A DNA stretch of 21,793 bases from an uncultured Oscillospiraceae bacterium. GTDB taxonomy: Bacteria > Bacillota > Clostridia > Oscillospirales > Oscillospiraceae. This document shows positions 1 through 6,766 of the stretch, in pieces; positions within the stretch are counted from its first letter, which is position 1, and each line of letters starts with the position of its first letter. The notes beneath the pieces are model-generated. The model made no database searches, was not told the origin of the DNA, and saw only the letters and a program-made list of their open reading frames with translations. The DNA is taken from the NCBI GenBank assembly GCA_902497145.1, contig CABVDR010000043.1:1-21793 (forward strand). Reading direction: 5' to 3'. Made by a program: the position numbers and the translations under genes.

Positions 1-382
1 CCAGGGGGCGGCCCCGCCGGCGGGCAGCCACGATGCCGAAAAAGATGCCGATGGGGAAGCTGATGAGATACGCCTGCAGCCCCAGCTGCGCCGAGACAGG
101 GAAGGTCTGGGCAATGATGCCGTTGACCGACTGGCCTACGTACTTCAGCGAGTAGCCGAAGTCCCCCCGAATCAGGTTCTTCAGGAAGGTCAGGTACTGC
201 TCCAGGGGAGGACGGTCCAGACCGTAATAGGCCATCATCTTGTCGCGCATCTCCTGGCTCATCAGCTGTGTGGTGCCGAAGGGGGTGCCTGGCAGGGCAT
301 GGAGCAGGAAGAAACTGCAGGTCGCAATGAGCCAGATGGTGATAATGGAGATCACCAGCCGCTTGAGAATATATTTTTTCAA
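1..382 (-). CDS. Peptide/oligopeptide ABC transporter permease, DppB/OppB family (partial, C-terminus off window)
   Basis: This is the inner-membrane permease of a peptide or nickel-type ABC importer; it would pair with a DppC-type partner beyond the edge and with the binding protein encoded just upstream. The visible 127 residues start KKYILKRLV and run through a first membrane helix ending LLHALPGTPFG. The periplasmic stretch with YGLDRPPLEQY and GDFGYSLKY follows, then the second helix (AQLGLQAYLISFPIGIFFG). All of these are typical of the N-terminal region of DppB proteins. The start is a TTG at 380-382, chosen because GGAGG sits six bases upstream and no ATG is better placed. The gene follows the solute-binding protein by 81 bp, and a hairpin in that gap probably lowers permease expression relative to the binding protein. 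The substrate cannot be told from sequence. Confidence 0.9.
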   Translation of the reverse strand, partial: MKKYILKRLVISIITIWLIATCSFFLLHALPGTPFGTTQLMSQEMRDKMMAYYGLDRPPLEQYLTFLKNLIRGDFGYSLKYVGQSVNGIIAQTFPVSAQLGLQAYLISFPIGIFFGIVAARRRGRPL

Positions 383-405
383 CGCGGGCCTCCTTTCAAA
401 AAGCA

Positions 406-452
406 GCGCGGGGGAGACGGGGCTTGAAAAGCCGCCGCACTCCCCGCCGCGC
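406..452 (-). terminator. Intercistronic hairpin/partial terminator between binding protein and permease genes
   Basis: Arms GCGCGGGGGAG (406-416) and CTCCCCGCCGCGC (440-452) pair with a small bulge, and a nested GGCTT/AGCC stem lies inside. On the minus strand the hairpin is followed three bases later by a run of five T. It lies just after the binding-protein stop codon and before the permease ribosome binding site. This fits a leaky terminator that keeps binding-protein mRNA more abundant than permease mRNA, a common arrangement in ABC importer operons. The role is inferred. Confidence 0.55.
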
Positions 453-463
453 AAAAGTACTGT

Positions 464-2137
464 TTACTTGTGGACCACCAGTTTGTTGAACTGATAGCCG
501 GAGCTGGTGGCGCTCATCTGGTAGCCCTCCACATAGGACTGTACCGCGCCGGTCACGCCGTTTTCATACAGGGGCAGGATGGCAGCCTCGTCCAGGAAGA
601 TCTGCTCCGCCTGGGCGGTCAGCTCCGCCTGCTTCTCGGGGTCCAACTCGTTGATCGCCTGGTTTACCAGGGAGTCAAATTCCGCATTGCTCCAGATCCC
701 GTAGTTGACCTCGCCGCCGGTGGCCATGGCCTCCATGATATCGGTGGGCAGCACATCGGTCTCCCAGGTGATGGCAAAGAGATCATAGCTCAGGTCGTAG
801 AAGGAACCAATGGCGGTACCGATCACGTACTGGGTCAGCTGGACATTCTCCAGGCCCAGGTTCTTCTTCCACTGGTCAATGATGGTCTCCAGCAGCAGTT
901 TCTGCTCCGAGTCGTCCCAGGTGATCAGTTCCAGCTGGGGCAGCTGGGAGACGTCAGAATAACCCAGCTCCTCCATGGCCGCGGCCAAATACTCCTTGGC
1001 CTTGTCCACGTCGCCAGACAGGGGCACCGTCTCCACGGAGTACTCGTCCACAAACTTACCGCCGCCGGGGCCGGTGAAGTTGGAGTCCACCAGCCGGTTA
1101 TAGGCTTTGTAGCCGGGGTTGACGGCGCTGACGGTGGCAGAGCGGTCAAAGCCGTAGTTCAGGGCCTGGCGGAAGTTCTGGTTGCTCAGCAGCTCAGCCG
1201 TCTCCGGGCTGGTGCCCTGCTGGTTGATCCACAGAAACATCATGCCGCCGCCCACAAAGGAGTACAGGTAATCGTTCAGGTGGTCAAAATACTGGCTGGA
1301 AATCTGCTCGATCGCATCCACCTCGCCGTTTTCAAACATAGCCACCTTGGTGTTGTCATCCTCCACCTCGATAAAGTGCAGGTTCTGAGTGGGGAAGGAG
1401 TTGGCGCTGTCCCAGTACAGGTCATTTTTCTTCAGCTCCATAGAGCTCTCCAGCACCCAGTCGGTAATGATGTAGGGACCGGAGAACAGCATGGTATCCG
1501 GGGAAGAACCCAGCTGCTCGCTGCCCACCTGCTCCACAAAATCCTGGCGCAGAGGATACAGACCGCGCACCGCGATGGTACGGTCAAAGGAGTTCAAGGG
1601 CCGCTCCAGGGTGATCTCCAGGGTCAGGTCATCCAGGGCTTTCACGCCCACCTGGGCCCAGTCGGTGATCTCGCCGGAGTTATAGGCCGAGGCGTTCTTA
1701 ATGGCAAACCAGCTGTAAGCCGCCGGGCTGCCCATGTCGGGATTCAGCAGGCAGTAGGCGCCATACTCAAAGTCGTGGGCGGTCAGAGGCTCACCGTCCG
1801 ACCACTTCAGGCCGTCCCGCAGGTGGAAGGTGTAGACAGTATAGTCATCGCTGATGTCGTAAGTCTCGGCGGCATCGCACTGCAGCTCGTCGCCGTAGAA
1901 ACGCACCAGCTGGATCTGGGTCAGATAGAAGAGGTTAAAGTCGTTGGAGCTCTGGCTCATGATGGGGTTCAGAGTCACCACGCCATTGTAGGCCATGGTG
2001 AAGTCGGCGCTGACTCCATCCGCCGTACTAGAAGTGCTGCCGGCACCGGAGGAGCTGTCATTCTGGTAGGTGTTGCAGCCGGACAGGGTGCCCACCAGCA
2101 GCACGCAGGCCAGCAGCAGGGCAATGCATTTTTTCAT
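464..2137 (-). CDS. Peptide ABC transporter substrate-binding lipoprotein (family 5, DppA/OppA-like)
   Basis: Extracytoplasmic lipoprotein that captures oligopeptides or related ligands for the adjoining permease. The chosen start (2137) gives MKKCIALLLACVLLVGTLSGC, a signal peptide with an LSGC lipobox, so Cys21 is the predicted lipid-anchored residue. AGAAGGAG lies a few bases upstream; an in-frame ATG at 2164 would spoil the signal peptide. A Ser/Gly/Thr-rich linker follows the cysteine. The body has SBP_bac_5 hallmarks: YTFHLRDGLKWSDGEPLTAHDF near residue 105, FSGPYIITDW near 220, and NQNFRQALNYGFDR near 325. At about 557 residues the length is normal for the family. It probably belongs to one operon with the upstream cyclodeaminase-like gene (75-bp gap) and the downstream permease. 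The ligand is unknown; the enzyme neighbour hints at an amino-acid-derived one. Confidence 0.93.
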   Translation of the reverse strand: MKKCIALLLACVLLVGTLSGCNTYQNDSSSGAGSTSSTADGVSADFTMAYNGVVTLNPIMSQSSNDFNLFYLTQIQLVRFYGDELQCDAAETYDISDDYTVYTFHLRDGLKWSDGEPLTAHDFEYGAYCLLNPDMGSPAAYSWFAIKNASAYNSGEITDWAQVGVKALDDLTLEITLERPLNSFDRTIAVRGLYPLRQDFVEQVGSEQLGSSPDTMLFSGPYIITDWVLESSMELKKNDLYWDSANSFPTQNLHFIEVEDDNTKVAMFENGEVDAIEQISSQYFDHLNDYLYSFVGGGMMFLWINQQGTSPETAELLSNQNFRQALNYGFDRSATVSAVNPGYKAYNRLVDSNFTGPGGGKFVDEYSVETVPLSGDVDKAKEYLAAAMEELGYSDVSQLPQLELITWDDSEQKLLLETIIDQWKKNLGLENVQLTQYVIGTAIGSFYDLSYDLFAITWETDVLPTDIMEAMATGGEVNYGIWSNAEFDSLVNQAINELDPEKQAELTAQAEQIFLDEAAILPLYENGVTGAVQSYVEGYQMSATSSGYQFNKLVVHK

Positions 2138-2212
2138 GGCGTTTCTCCTTCTTTCTTCAATCAATCGTATGGTTTTGGTTCAAAACACGAAGCCGGTTCC
2201 TCTGCCGCAGCT

Positions 2213-3142
2213 TCAGCGGCACAGGTACTTGGCGCAGGCCACATCCTCCACCGCCAGGCCCAGCGCGTCAAACAGAGTGATCTCTTCCTCACTGCTCCGG
2301 CCCGGGGCACGCTCCAGCAGCACGTCGCCCAGAGAGCCCACAATATGGTCTGGTCCGATCAGCCCCTCCTGCAGGGGGACCAGATACTCGCCGCACTCCT
2401 TGCGCATGGCCTCCACCTGGTCGGCGTACAGTTTGGCCTTGGCCACCAGGGCGCTGGTGACCTCCCGGGTGGCGGGGGTAAAGGCACCCACGGCGTTGAT
2501 GTGGGTCCCGGGTGCGATCCAGTCGGCCTCCAGATACGGCTCCCGGCTGGGGGTGACGGTACAGACGATGTCGGCGCCCTCCACCGCCTCCCGTGCACTG
2601 TCCGCAGCGGTGACCGGAATGCCGAATTGGGCAGCCATCTCCTCACAGTAGCGGCGGGCGGCCTGCGCATTCTGATCATAGACGGCCACAGAGCGGATAT
2701 CCCGCACGGCGGCCATGGCCGCCAGATGAGACCGGCCCTGGGCCCCGGCTCCGATAATAGCCAGCCGGTGGGCGTCTGGCCGGGCCAGCAGGTCGGTGGC
2801 GACCCCGGAGACCGCGCCGGTGCGGATCTCGGTGATGACCGACGCGTCAGCCATACCCAGGAAGCTACCGTGGGTACTCTCAAAGAGCAGGACGTAGCCA
2901 ATGTGGGAGGGGTATTCGGTCCCGGCGTTTTGGGGAAAGGCTGAGAGTACCTTGGCCCCAAAGCAGTCCCCCAAATAGGCGGGCATAAACCCGAACTTCT
3001 CTCCGCCTGGCAGCAGGGCAATGGAGCGCAGCGGCTGGGTGTAGGTCCCGGCCTCCAGCTCCCGCAGGCTGGTGCGCATCAGCTCGATGCACTCTGGCAT
3101 CGTCAGCCGCTGGCGCACCTCTTCGGCTTGGACAATTTTCAT
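2213..3142 (-). CDS. Ornithine cyclodeaminase / mu-crystallin family protein
   Basis: NAD(P)-dependent cytoplasmic enzyme of the OCD/mu-crystallin family. Members include ornithine cyclodeaminase, alanine dehydrogenase, ketimine reductases and the DauB 2-ketoarginine/arginine dehydrogenase. Visible signatures in order are GAKVLSAFPQN near residue 68 (a lysine typical of the substrate pocket), FLGMADASVITEIRTGA near 95-110 with the family Arg-Thr-Gly turn, the Rossmann motif IIGAGAQGRSH near 130, and the C-terminal LFDALGLAVEDVACA. Length (309 aa) is a little short of the usual 315-350. The ATG at 3142 follows a GGGGGA stretch. The upstream YheO/DauR-type regulator recalls the Pseudomonas dau locus, where such an enzyme acts in D-arginine use. 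The exact reaction cannot be deduced from this sequence. Confidence 0.88.
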   Translation of the reverse strand: MKIVQAEEVRQRLTMPECIELMRTSLRELEAGTYTQPLRSIALLPGGEKFGFMPAYLGDCFGAKVLSAFPQNAGTEYPSHIGYVLLFESTHGSFLGMADASVITEIRTGAVSGVATDLLARPDAHRLAIIGAGAQGRSHLAAMAAVRDIRSVAVYDQNAQAARRYCEEMAAQFGIPVTAADSAREAVEGADIVCTVTPSREPYLEADWIAPGTHINAVGAFTPATREVTSALVAKAKLYADQVEAMRKECGEYLVPLQEGLIGPDHIVGSLGDVLLERAPGRSSEEEITLFDALGLAVEDVACAKYLCR

Positions 3143-3176
3143 AGGAGTCCCCCTCTCTCCGGAGTCATGGTCTGCT

Positions 3177-3809
3177 TCATGAAATTTGCTCTAATTCATT
3201 GAGGTAGTTGTAAATCGTATACTTGGACACGCCCATGCGTTCCGCCACATAGGGGACGCTGCGCTGCAGGTGGAAAACTCCCTTTTCCTTCAGCAGCGCC
3301 ACCAGCGCCAGCCGGTCGCCCTTGCGCATCTGAGCCAGAGGCTTGTCCAGCTTGGCCTGGCAGGCGTCGAAGATGGCGTCCAAATCAGAGCGGTCCTCCG
3401 AGATGGAGTCCAACAGGCTGCCGGAGGACTCAGTAAAGTTCTCCAGCAGGCGGCGCATGGCGTTCATTACCGAGACATCGTAGTTGATGCCAAGGGCAAA
3501 GTGGTATCCCTCACCTCGCAGATGGAAGGTGGAGGATTTGATGTTTTTTCCACTGGGTGTCACCACCATCTGGTTTAGGAAATCCTGATCCAGGCTGGTT
3601 CCGGCCGGGTCGTCATGGATGGTCTCCCGTCCATAGATACTCAGCGTAGAACCGGCGCTGCGGCCGGAAACGTGACCGTTGAAGATCACCAGGTTCTTCA
3701 TCCGCTCGCCTTCCATCTCATGGACTACTGTTTCACAGTTGTCGCCGAACATCCCAGCGATCCCCTGGGCCAGCCGGCAGAGAAACTCAAAGGCCTCATC
3801 TTTATTCAT
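3177..3809 (-). CDS. YheO/DauR-type transcriptional regulator (PAS-like domain plus HTH)
   Basis: Cytoplasmic DNA-binding regulator. Residues about 1-110 resemble the YheO-like PAS sensor domain (CETVVHEME, NGHVSGRSAGSTLS, IKSSTFHLRGEGYHFALGINYDVS). The C-terminal 60 residues form the DauR-like helix-turn-helix (KGVFHLQRSVPYVAERMGVSKYTIYNYL). Length (210 aa) fits the family. The ATG at 3809 has a strong GGGAGGAGG site upstream. It is the first gene of the apparent minus-strand operon, 34 bp before the cyclodeaminase-like gene. Related DauR proteins control D-arginine catabolism. By position this one should sense a metabolite linked to the enzyme and transporter and bind the direct repeats over its own promoter; ligand and operator are inference. 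Confidence 0.9.
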   Translation of the reverse strand: MNKDEAFEFLCRLAQGIAGMFGDNCETVVHEMEGERMKNLVIFNGHVSGRSAGSTLSIYGRETIHDDPAGTSLDQDFLNQMVVTPSGKNIKSSTFHLRGEGYHFALGINYDVSVMNAMRRLLENFTESSGSLLDSISEDRSDLDAIFDACQAKLDKPLAQMRKGDRLALVALLKEKGVFHLQRSVPYVAERMGVSKYTIYNYLNELEQIS

Positions 3810-3848
3810 GGTCCATCCTCCTCCCTATGGTCGTTTTGTGATGTGGTT

Positions 3849-3877
3849 AGTATAATTATATTTCAACAAACTGTCAA
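3849..3877 (-). promoter_or_regulatory. Sigma-A promoter of the regulator-cyclodeaminase-transporter operon
   Basis: Reading the minus strand, a perfect TTGACA (-35, plus positions 3872-3877) is separated by 17 bp from TATACT (-10, plus positions 3849-3854). It lies about 40 bp upstream of the regulator start codon. Match and spacing are close to consensus for the housekeeping sigma factor. Confidence 0.85.
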
Positions 3878-3892
3878 TATTATTTCAACAAA
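3859..3892 (-). repeat. Two 12-bp direct repeats overlapping the operon promoter (putative operator)
   Basis: On the minus strand the 12-mer TTTGTTGAAATA occurs twice, at plus positions 3881-3892 and 3859-3870, exactly identical and offset by 22 bp (about two helical turns). One copy lies just upstream of the -35 box and the other fills the -35/-10 spacer. Same-face spacing over a promoter suggests a dimeric repressor site; the adjacent YheO/DauR-type regulator is the obvious candidate. Confidence 0.65.
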
Positions 3893-3984
3893 AAATAAAC
3901 ATTTTTGGCGATGTACCTTGCTGAAGTCTTTATGCGGCGGAGAGGTCCGACTTTGAATTTCTGAAATCGCAGGAACAATAAAAG

Positions 3985-4053
3985 AAGCCGCCTCGATTTT
4001 GAGACGGCTTAACGCATTGCAAAACAGGATCCCTCAAAATGGGATCCTGTTTT
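3985..4053 (-). terminator. Tandem terminators after the PepV-like gene
   Basis: Two hairpins follow the dipeptidase stop codon on the minus strand. The first (4021-4053) has a perfect 13-bp stem, AAAACAGGATCCC paired with GGGATCCTGTTTT around a 7-base loop. The second (3985-4010) pairs AAGCCGTCTC with GAGGCGGCTT with one mismatch and is followed by CTTTTATT. The first is also followed by six T on the plus strand, so it could work in both directions. No plus-strand gene enters from the left. Confidence 0.8.
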
Positions 4054-4084
4054 TTGCTGTATATTTTACCAGGCGCAGCTCCAT

Positions 4085-5464
4085 TTACACCGCTCCCTCA
4101 TGTACCGCCAGGCAGGCTAATTCCTGCATCGCGTCCAAAAAGATGGCAGCATTTTGAAGCAGCCGATCACAGCGGACATACTCATCCGCCTGATGCTCCC
4201 GTGCCTCGTCACCGGGAAAATTTGGGCCAAAGGCCACTACATTGGGCATAGCCTTTGCATAGGTACCGCCGCCGATGCAGCGGGCCTCGCTTTGTTCTCC
4301 TGTATGGCGGGTATAGATCTCGCTCAGCGTACAGATCAATGGATGGGTTTTCGGCAGATAGAATCCGCGGCGATGGGCCGAATGCACACACTCAAATCCC
4401 GCATCTTGAAACATATCCTGTACCTGCTTCATGATCCGGTCCCCATCCACCGTAACTGGGCAGCGCAGATTTAATTTGACCGTTACCTTGCTCTCGTCCG
4501 CGGTCAAAACGCCCAGATTGCAGGTCAGCTTGCCGGAAGGCGCGTCTTCACAGGCGATTCCCAAAGAAGCGCCATCCCATTCTTTGCCGATCTTCTCGGC
4601 CAAAAATCCCAGCGGACCATCCGCTGCGGCCGGCAGCAGGCGGCACAAGAGACGCAGCAGCTTTCCCGCCGCGTTTTCGCCCTCCCACGGGGTGGAGGCA
4701 TGGGCGGCCCGCCCCTCACAGTGCAATTTCACCACGTTGTTACGCGGTGCATATCCCTGCTGAGCCAGCATTTCTCCAGTCTGATCGTCCACCACCTCCA
4801 AGACAGCATCCCCACTGGCAGGGACACTGTTTTGGGCAATCCCGGACTGGATCTTCCGGCCCATCACCTCACCTGTTTGGCACAGAGGGGCGCAAAACTC
4901 CAGATTGATGATTCCTTTTTCTCCGTTTACCACGGGATAGGAGCTGTCCGGCGTGAAGCCATAAGTGGGAATCTCTCCGCCGTGCTCCACATAATACCGC
5001 ATACAGGCAGAACCGGACTCCTCATTTGTGCCAAATAGAATGCGCACCCGGCACGGCAACTGAACTCCGCATTCCTTCAGCGCGGCCAAGGCATACATGG
5101 CCGTCACCGCAGGTCCCTTGTCATCCAACGCGCCGCGGCCGTATAGCCGGCCATCTTGTAAGGTTCCAGCGTAAGCGGGCACGGTCCACCCATCCCCCGC
5201 CGGGACTACATCCAGATGGGCCAAGACTGCTACCATCTTTTCGCCGCAGCCCCATTCGCACCATCCGGCCCATCCGCCCATTCTGCCTGTACGTAGCCCC
5301 AGGTTCTCTGCCAGCTGAAGCGCCCGGTCCAGGCACCGGCCGACCTCCGCGCCAAAGGGGGCGCCGGGCTCCGGCGCCCCCAAAACGCTGGGGATTTGGA
5401 TCAGTTCCGCAATGGAGGCAAACAGCTTGTCCTGATTTGCTGAAATCCACTCTTCCGGCCTCAT
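4085..5464 (-). CDS. pepV: M20 family metallopeptidase, PepV/Sapep-like dipeptidase
   Basis: Predicted cytoplasmic di-metal dipeptidase of the PepV/Sapep branch of family M20. Visible motifs are AHLDVVPAGDGW (metal ligand His83 and catalytic Asp85), GRGALDDKGP (bridging Asp), GTNEESGS (catalytic and metal Glu pair) and FTPDSSYPVVNGEKG. The C-terminal GGGTYAKAMPNVVAFGP stretch is also typical of PepV. The 459-aa length fits. The start at 5464 was preferred over an upstream in-frame start because GGAGG lies four bases before the ATG. This ATG also overlaps the peptidase T stop codon as ATGA, implying translational coupling. It is the last gene of the gltS-pepT-pepV unit and would finish off dipeptides left by peptidase T. 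Exact specificity is not visible. Confidence 0.88.
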   Translation of the reverse strand: MRPEEWISANQDKLFASIAELIQIPSVLGAPEPGAPFGAEVGRCLDRALQLAENLGLRTGRMGGWAGWCEWGCGEKMVAVLAHLDVVPAGDGWTVPAYAGTLQDGRLYGRGALDDKGPAVTAMYALAALKECGVQLPCRVRILFGTNEESGSACMRYYVEHGGEIPTYGFTPDSSYPVVNGEKGIINLEFCAPLCQTGEVMGRKIQSGIAQNSVPASGDAVLEVVDDQTGEMLAQQGYAPRNNVVKLHCEGRAAHASTPWEGENAAGKLLRLLCRLLPAAADGPLGFLAEKIGKEWDGASLGIACEDAPSGKLTCNLGVLTADESKVTVKLNLRCPVTVDGDRIMKQVQDMFQDAGFECVHSAHRRGFYLPKTHPLICTLSEIYTRHTGEQSEARCIGGGTYAKAMPNVVAFGPNFPGDEAREHQADEYVRCDRLLQNAAIFLDAMQELACLAVHEGAV

Positions 5465-6687
5465 ACGTCCTCCTTGGCAAACGAGCACACCAGCTTGACC
5501 AGCACATCCGCCATGGTCAGCAGCGCCGGTTCGGCGATCCACTCATACCGGCTGTGGAAATTCTCCCCGCCGGTGGACAGATTGGGACAGGGCACGCCCC
5601 GGAACGAGAGCTCAGCCCCATCGGTACCCCCTCGGATCACCGGCGTCATAGGCTGTACGCCGCAGTCCAAAAACGCCTGCTTGGCCTTCTCAATCATCTC
5701 CGGGTGCTGGGAAATGATCTCCAGCATGTTGCGCTTGCCGTCCTCTAGCCGCAAGGTCACAGTGCCCTCCCCGTAGATGTCGTTGAGGTAGGCGGCAATC
5801 TTCTCCATTCGGGCCTTACGCTGTTCAAAGAGGCCCCGGTCGTGCTCCCGAATGTTGTAGATCATGCTTGCGTGTTCCACGCCGCCCTCTACCTTCCGAA
5901 GATGATAGAACCCTTCCCGGCCCTCCGTACAAGCTGGAATATCCGCCGGGGGGAGCATGCTTTGGAACTGGTGGGCAATCAGCAGCGCGTTTTTCATCTT
6001 GCCCTTGGCAACGCCGGTGTGAATCCCCAGTCCCCGAATTTCTACCGTAGCCTTGGCCGCGTTGAAATTCTCGTACTCAATTTCCCCCAGACGCCCGCCG
6101 TCTACCGTGTATGCCTTTTCGGCCCCAAAGGCGGCCACATCAAAATACTTCGTGCCGTTGCCGATCTCCTCATCCGGCGTAAAGGCAATCCGCACCTCTC
6201 CGTGGAGCAGCTCGTCGTGCTCCTTCAGATACTCAACTGCCTCCAGGATCTCAGCAATCCCCGCCTTGTCATCCGCACCCAACAGGGTCATCCCGTCGGT
6301 AACAATCACATTGCTCCCCACCCAGCGGTTGAGCTCTGGATACTCATCGGGAGACAGGACGATGTGATGCGCCTGGTTCAGGACAATATCCCCACCCTGG
6401 TAGGCCACCACCTGGGGCCGAACCGGATCCCCCGGCGCAGAGGGCGCGGTATCCATATGGGCCACCAGGCCAAGGACGGGCACTCCGGACACATTTGCAG
6501 GAAGGGTCCCAAAGATGTATCCATGCTCGTCTATCTCCACATGCTCCAGGCCAATCTCCCTCATTTCTTCCGCCAACATGCGGCCAAACTCCAGCTGCGT
6601 GGCGGTGGAGGGGAAGGTCTCTGAGTTCTCGTCTGCTGTGGTTCCAATCTTTACATATCGTAAAAAACGTTCTGTAATTCTATTCAT
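5461..6687 (-). CDS. pepT: Peptidase T (tripeptide aminopeptidase, M20B), copy 1
   Basis: Cytoplasmic zinc aminopeptidase that removes N-terminal residues from tripeptides. The chosen ATG (6687) gives MNRITERFLRYVKIGTTADE, the standard PepT beginning, and 408 aa, the usual length. Metal and catalytic motifs are HMDTAPSAPG (His77, Asp79), GADDKAG (bridging Asp139), PDEEIGNG (Glu pair) and AYTVDGG (Asp ligand). IHTGVAKGKMKNAL precedes the C-terminal half with RGGTDGAELSFRG and GGENFHSRYEW, whose His is the last metal ligand. AGGGAAAG upstream serves as ribosome binding site. The gene lies 79 bp after gltS and overlaps pepV by 4 bp. A second, clearly diverged copy is encoded on the plus strand at 8470. 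Confidence 0.95.
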   Translation of the reverse strand: MNRITERFLRYVKIGTTADENSETFPSTATQLEFGRMLAEEMREIGLEHVEIDEHGYIFGTLPANVSGVPVLGLVAHMDTAPSAPGDPVRPQVVAYQGGDIVLNQAHHIVLSPDEYPELNRWVGSNVIVTDGMTLLGADDKAGIAEILEAVEYLKEHDELLHGEVRIAFTPDEEIGNGTKYFDVAAFGAEKAYTVDGGRLGEIEYENFNAAKATVEIRGLGIHTGVAKGKMKNALLIAHQFQSMLPPADIPACTEGREGFYHLRKVEGGVEHASMIYNIREHDRGLFEQRKARMEKIAAYLNDIYGEGTVTLRLEDGKRNMLEIISQHPEMIEKAKQAFLDCGVQPMTPVIRGGTDGAELSFRGVPCPNLSTGGENFHSRYEWIAEPALLTMADVLVKLVCSFAKEDV

Positions 6688-6713
6688 AGCTCTTTCCCTA
6701 TACTTATCATAGG

Positions 6714-6748
6714 CTGTCCCACGGCTGCCTGCGGCAGCTGTGGGACAG
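6714..6748 (-). other. Strong intercistronic hairpin between gltS and pepT
   Basis: CTGTCCCACGGCTGCC (6714-6729) pairs with GGCAGCTGTGGGACAG (6733-6748), a 16-bp stem with one G-T mismatch and a 3-base loop. On the minus strand it is not followed by a T run, so it is not a canonical terminator there. It may attenuate, stabilise or mark a processing site between the symporter and peptidase messages. Confidence 0.6.
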
Positions 6749-6766
6749 TCGGAGTTTTTGTATGCG

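Noticed and set aside
470..2944. An 824-codon open frame on the plus strand across the lipoprotein and cyclodeaminase genes
   Set aside because: It is the antisense shadow of two well-supported genes with clear family motifs; its translation is rich in Gly/Gln/His/Val and matches no family.
3985..4053. The two adjacent hairpins as a riboswitch
   Set aside because: They lie downstream of the dipeptidase stop codon, not in a leader, and have simple stems with U-rich tails.
5465..5542. An N-terminal extension of the PepV-like protein
   Set aside because: It would overlap peptidase T by about 80 bp and lacks a ribosome site, while the ATG at 5464 has GGAGG and an ATGA overlap.
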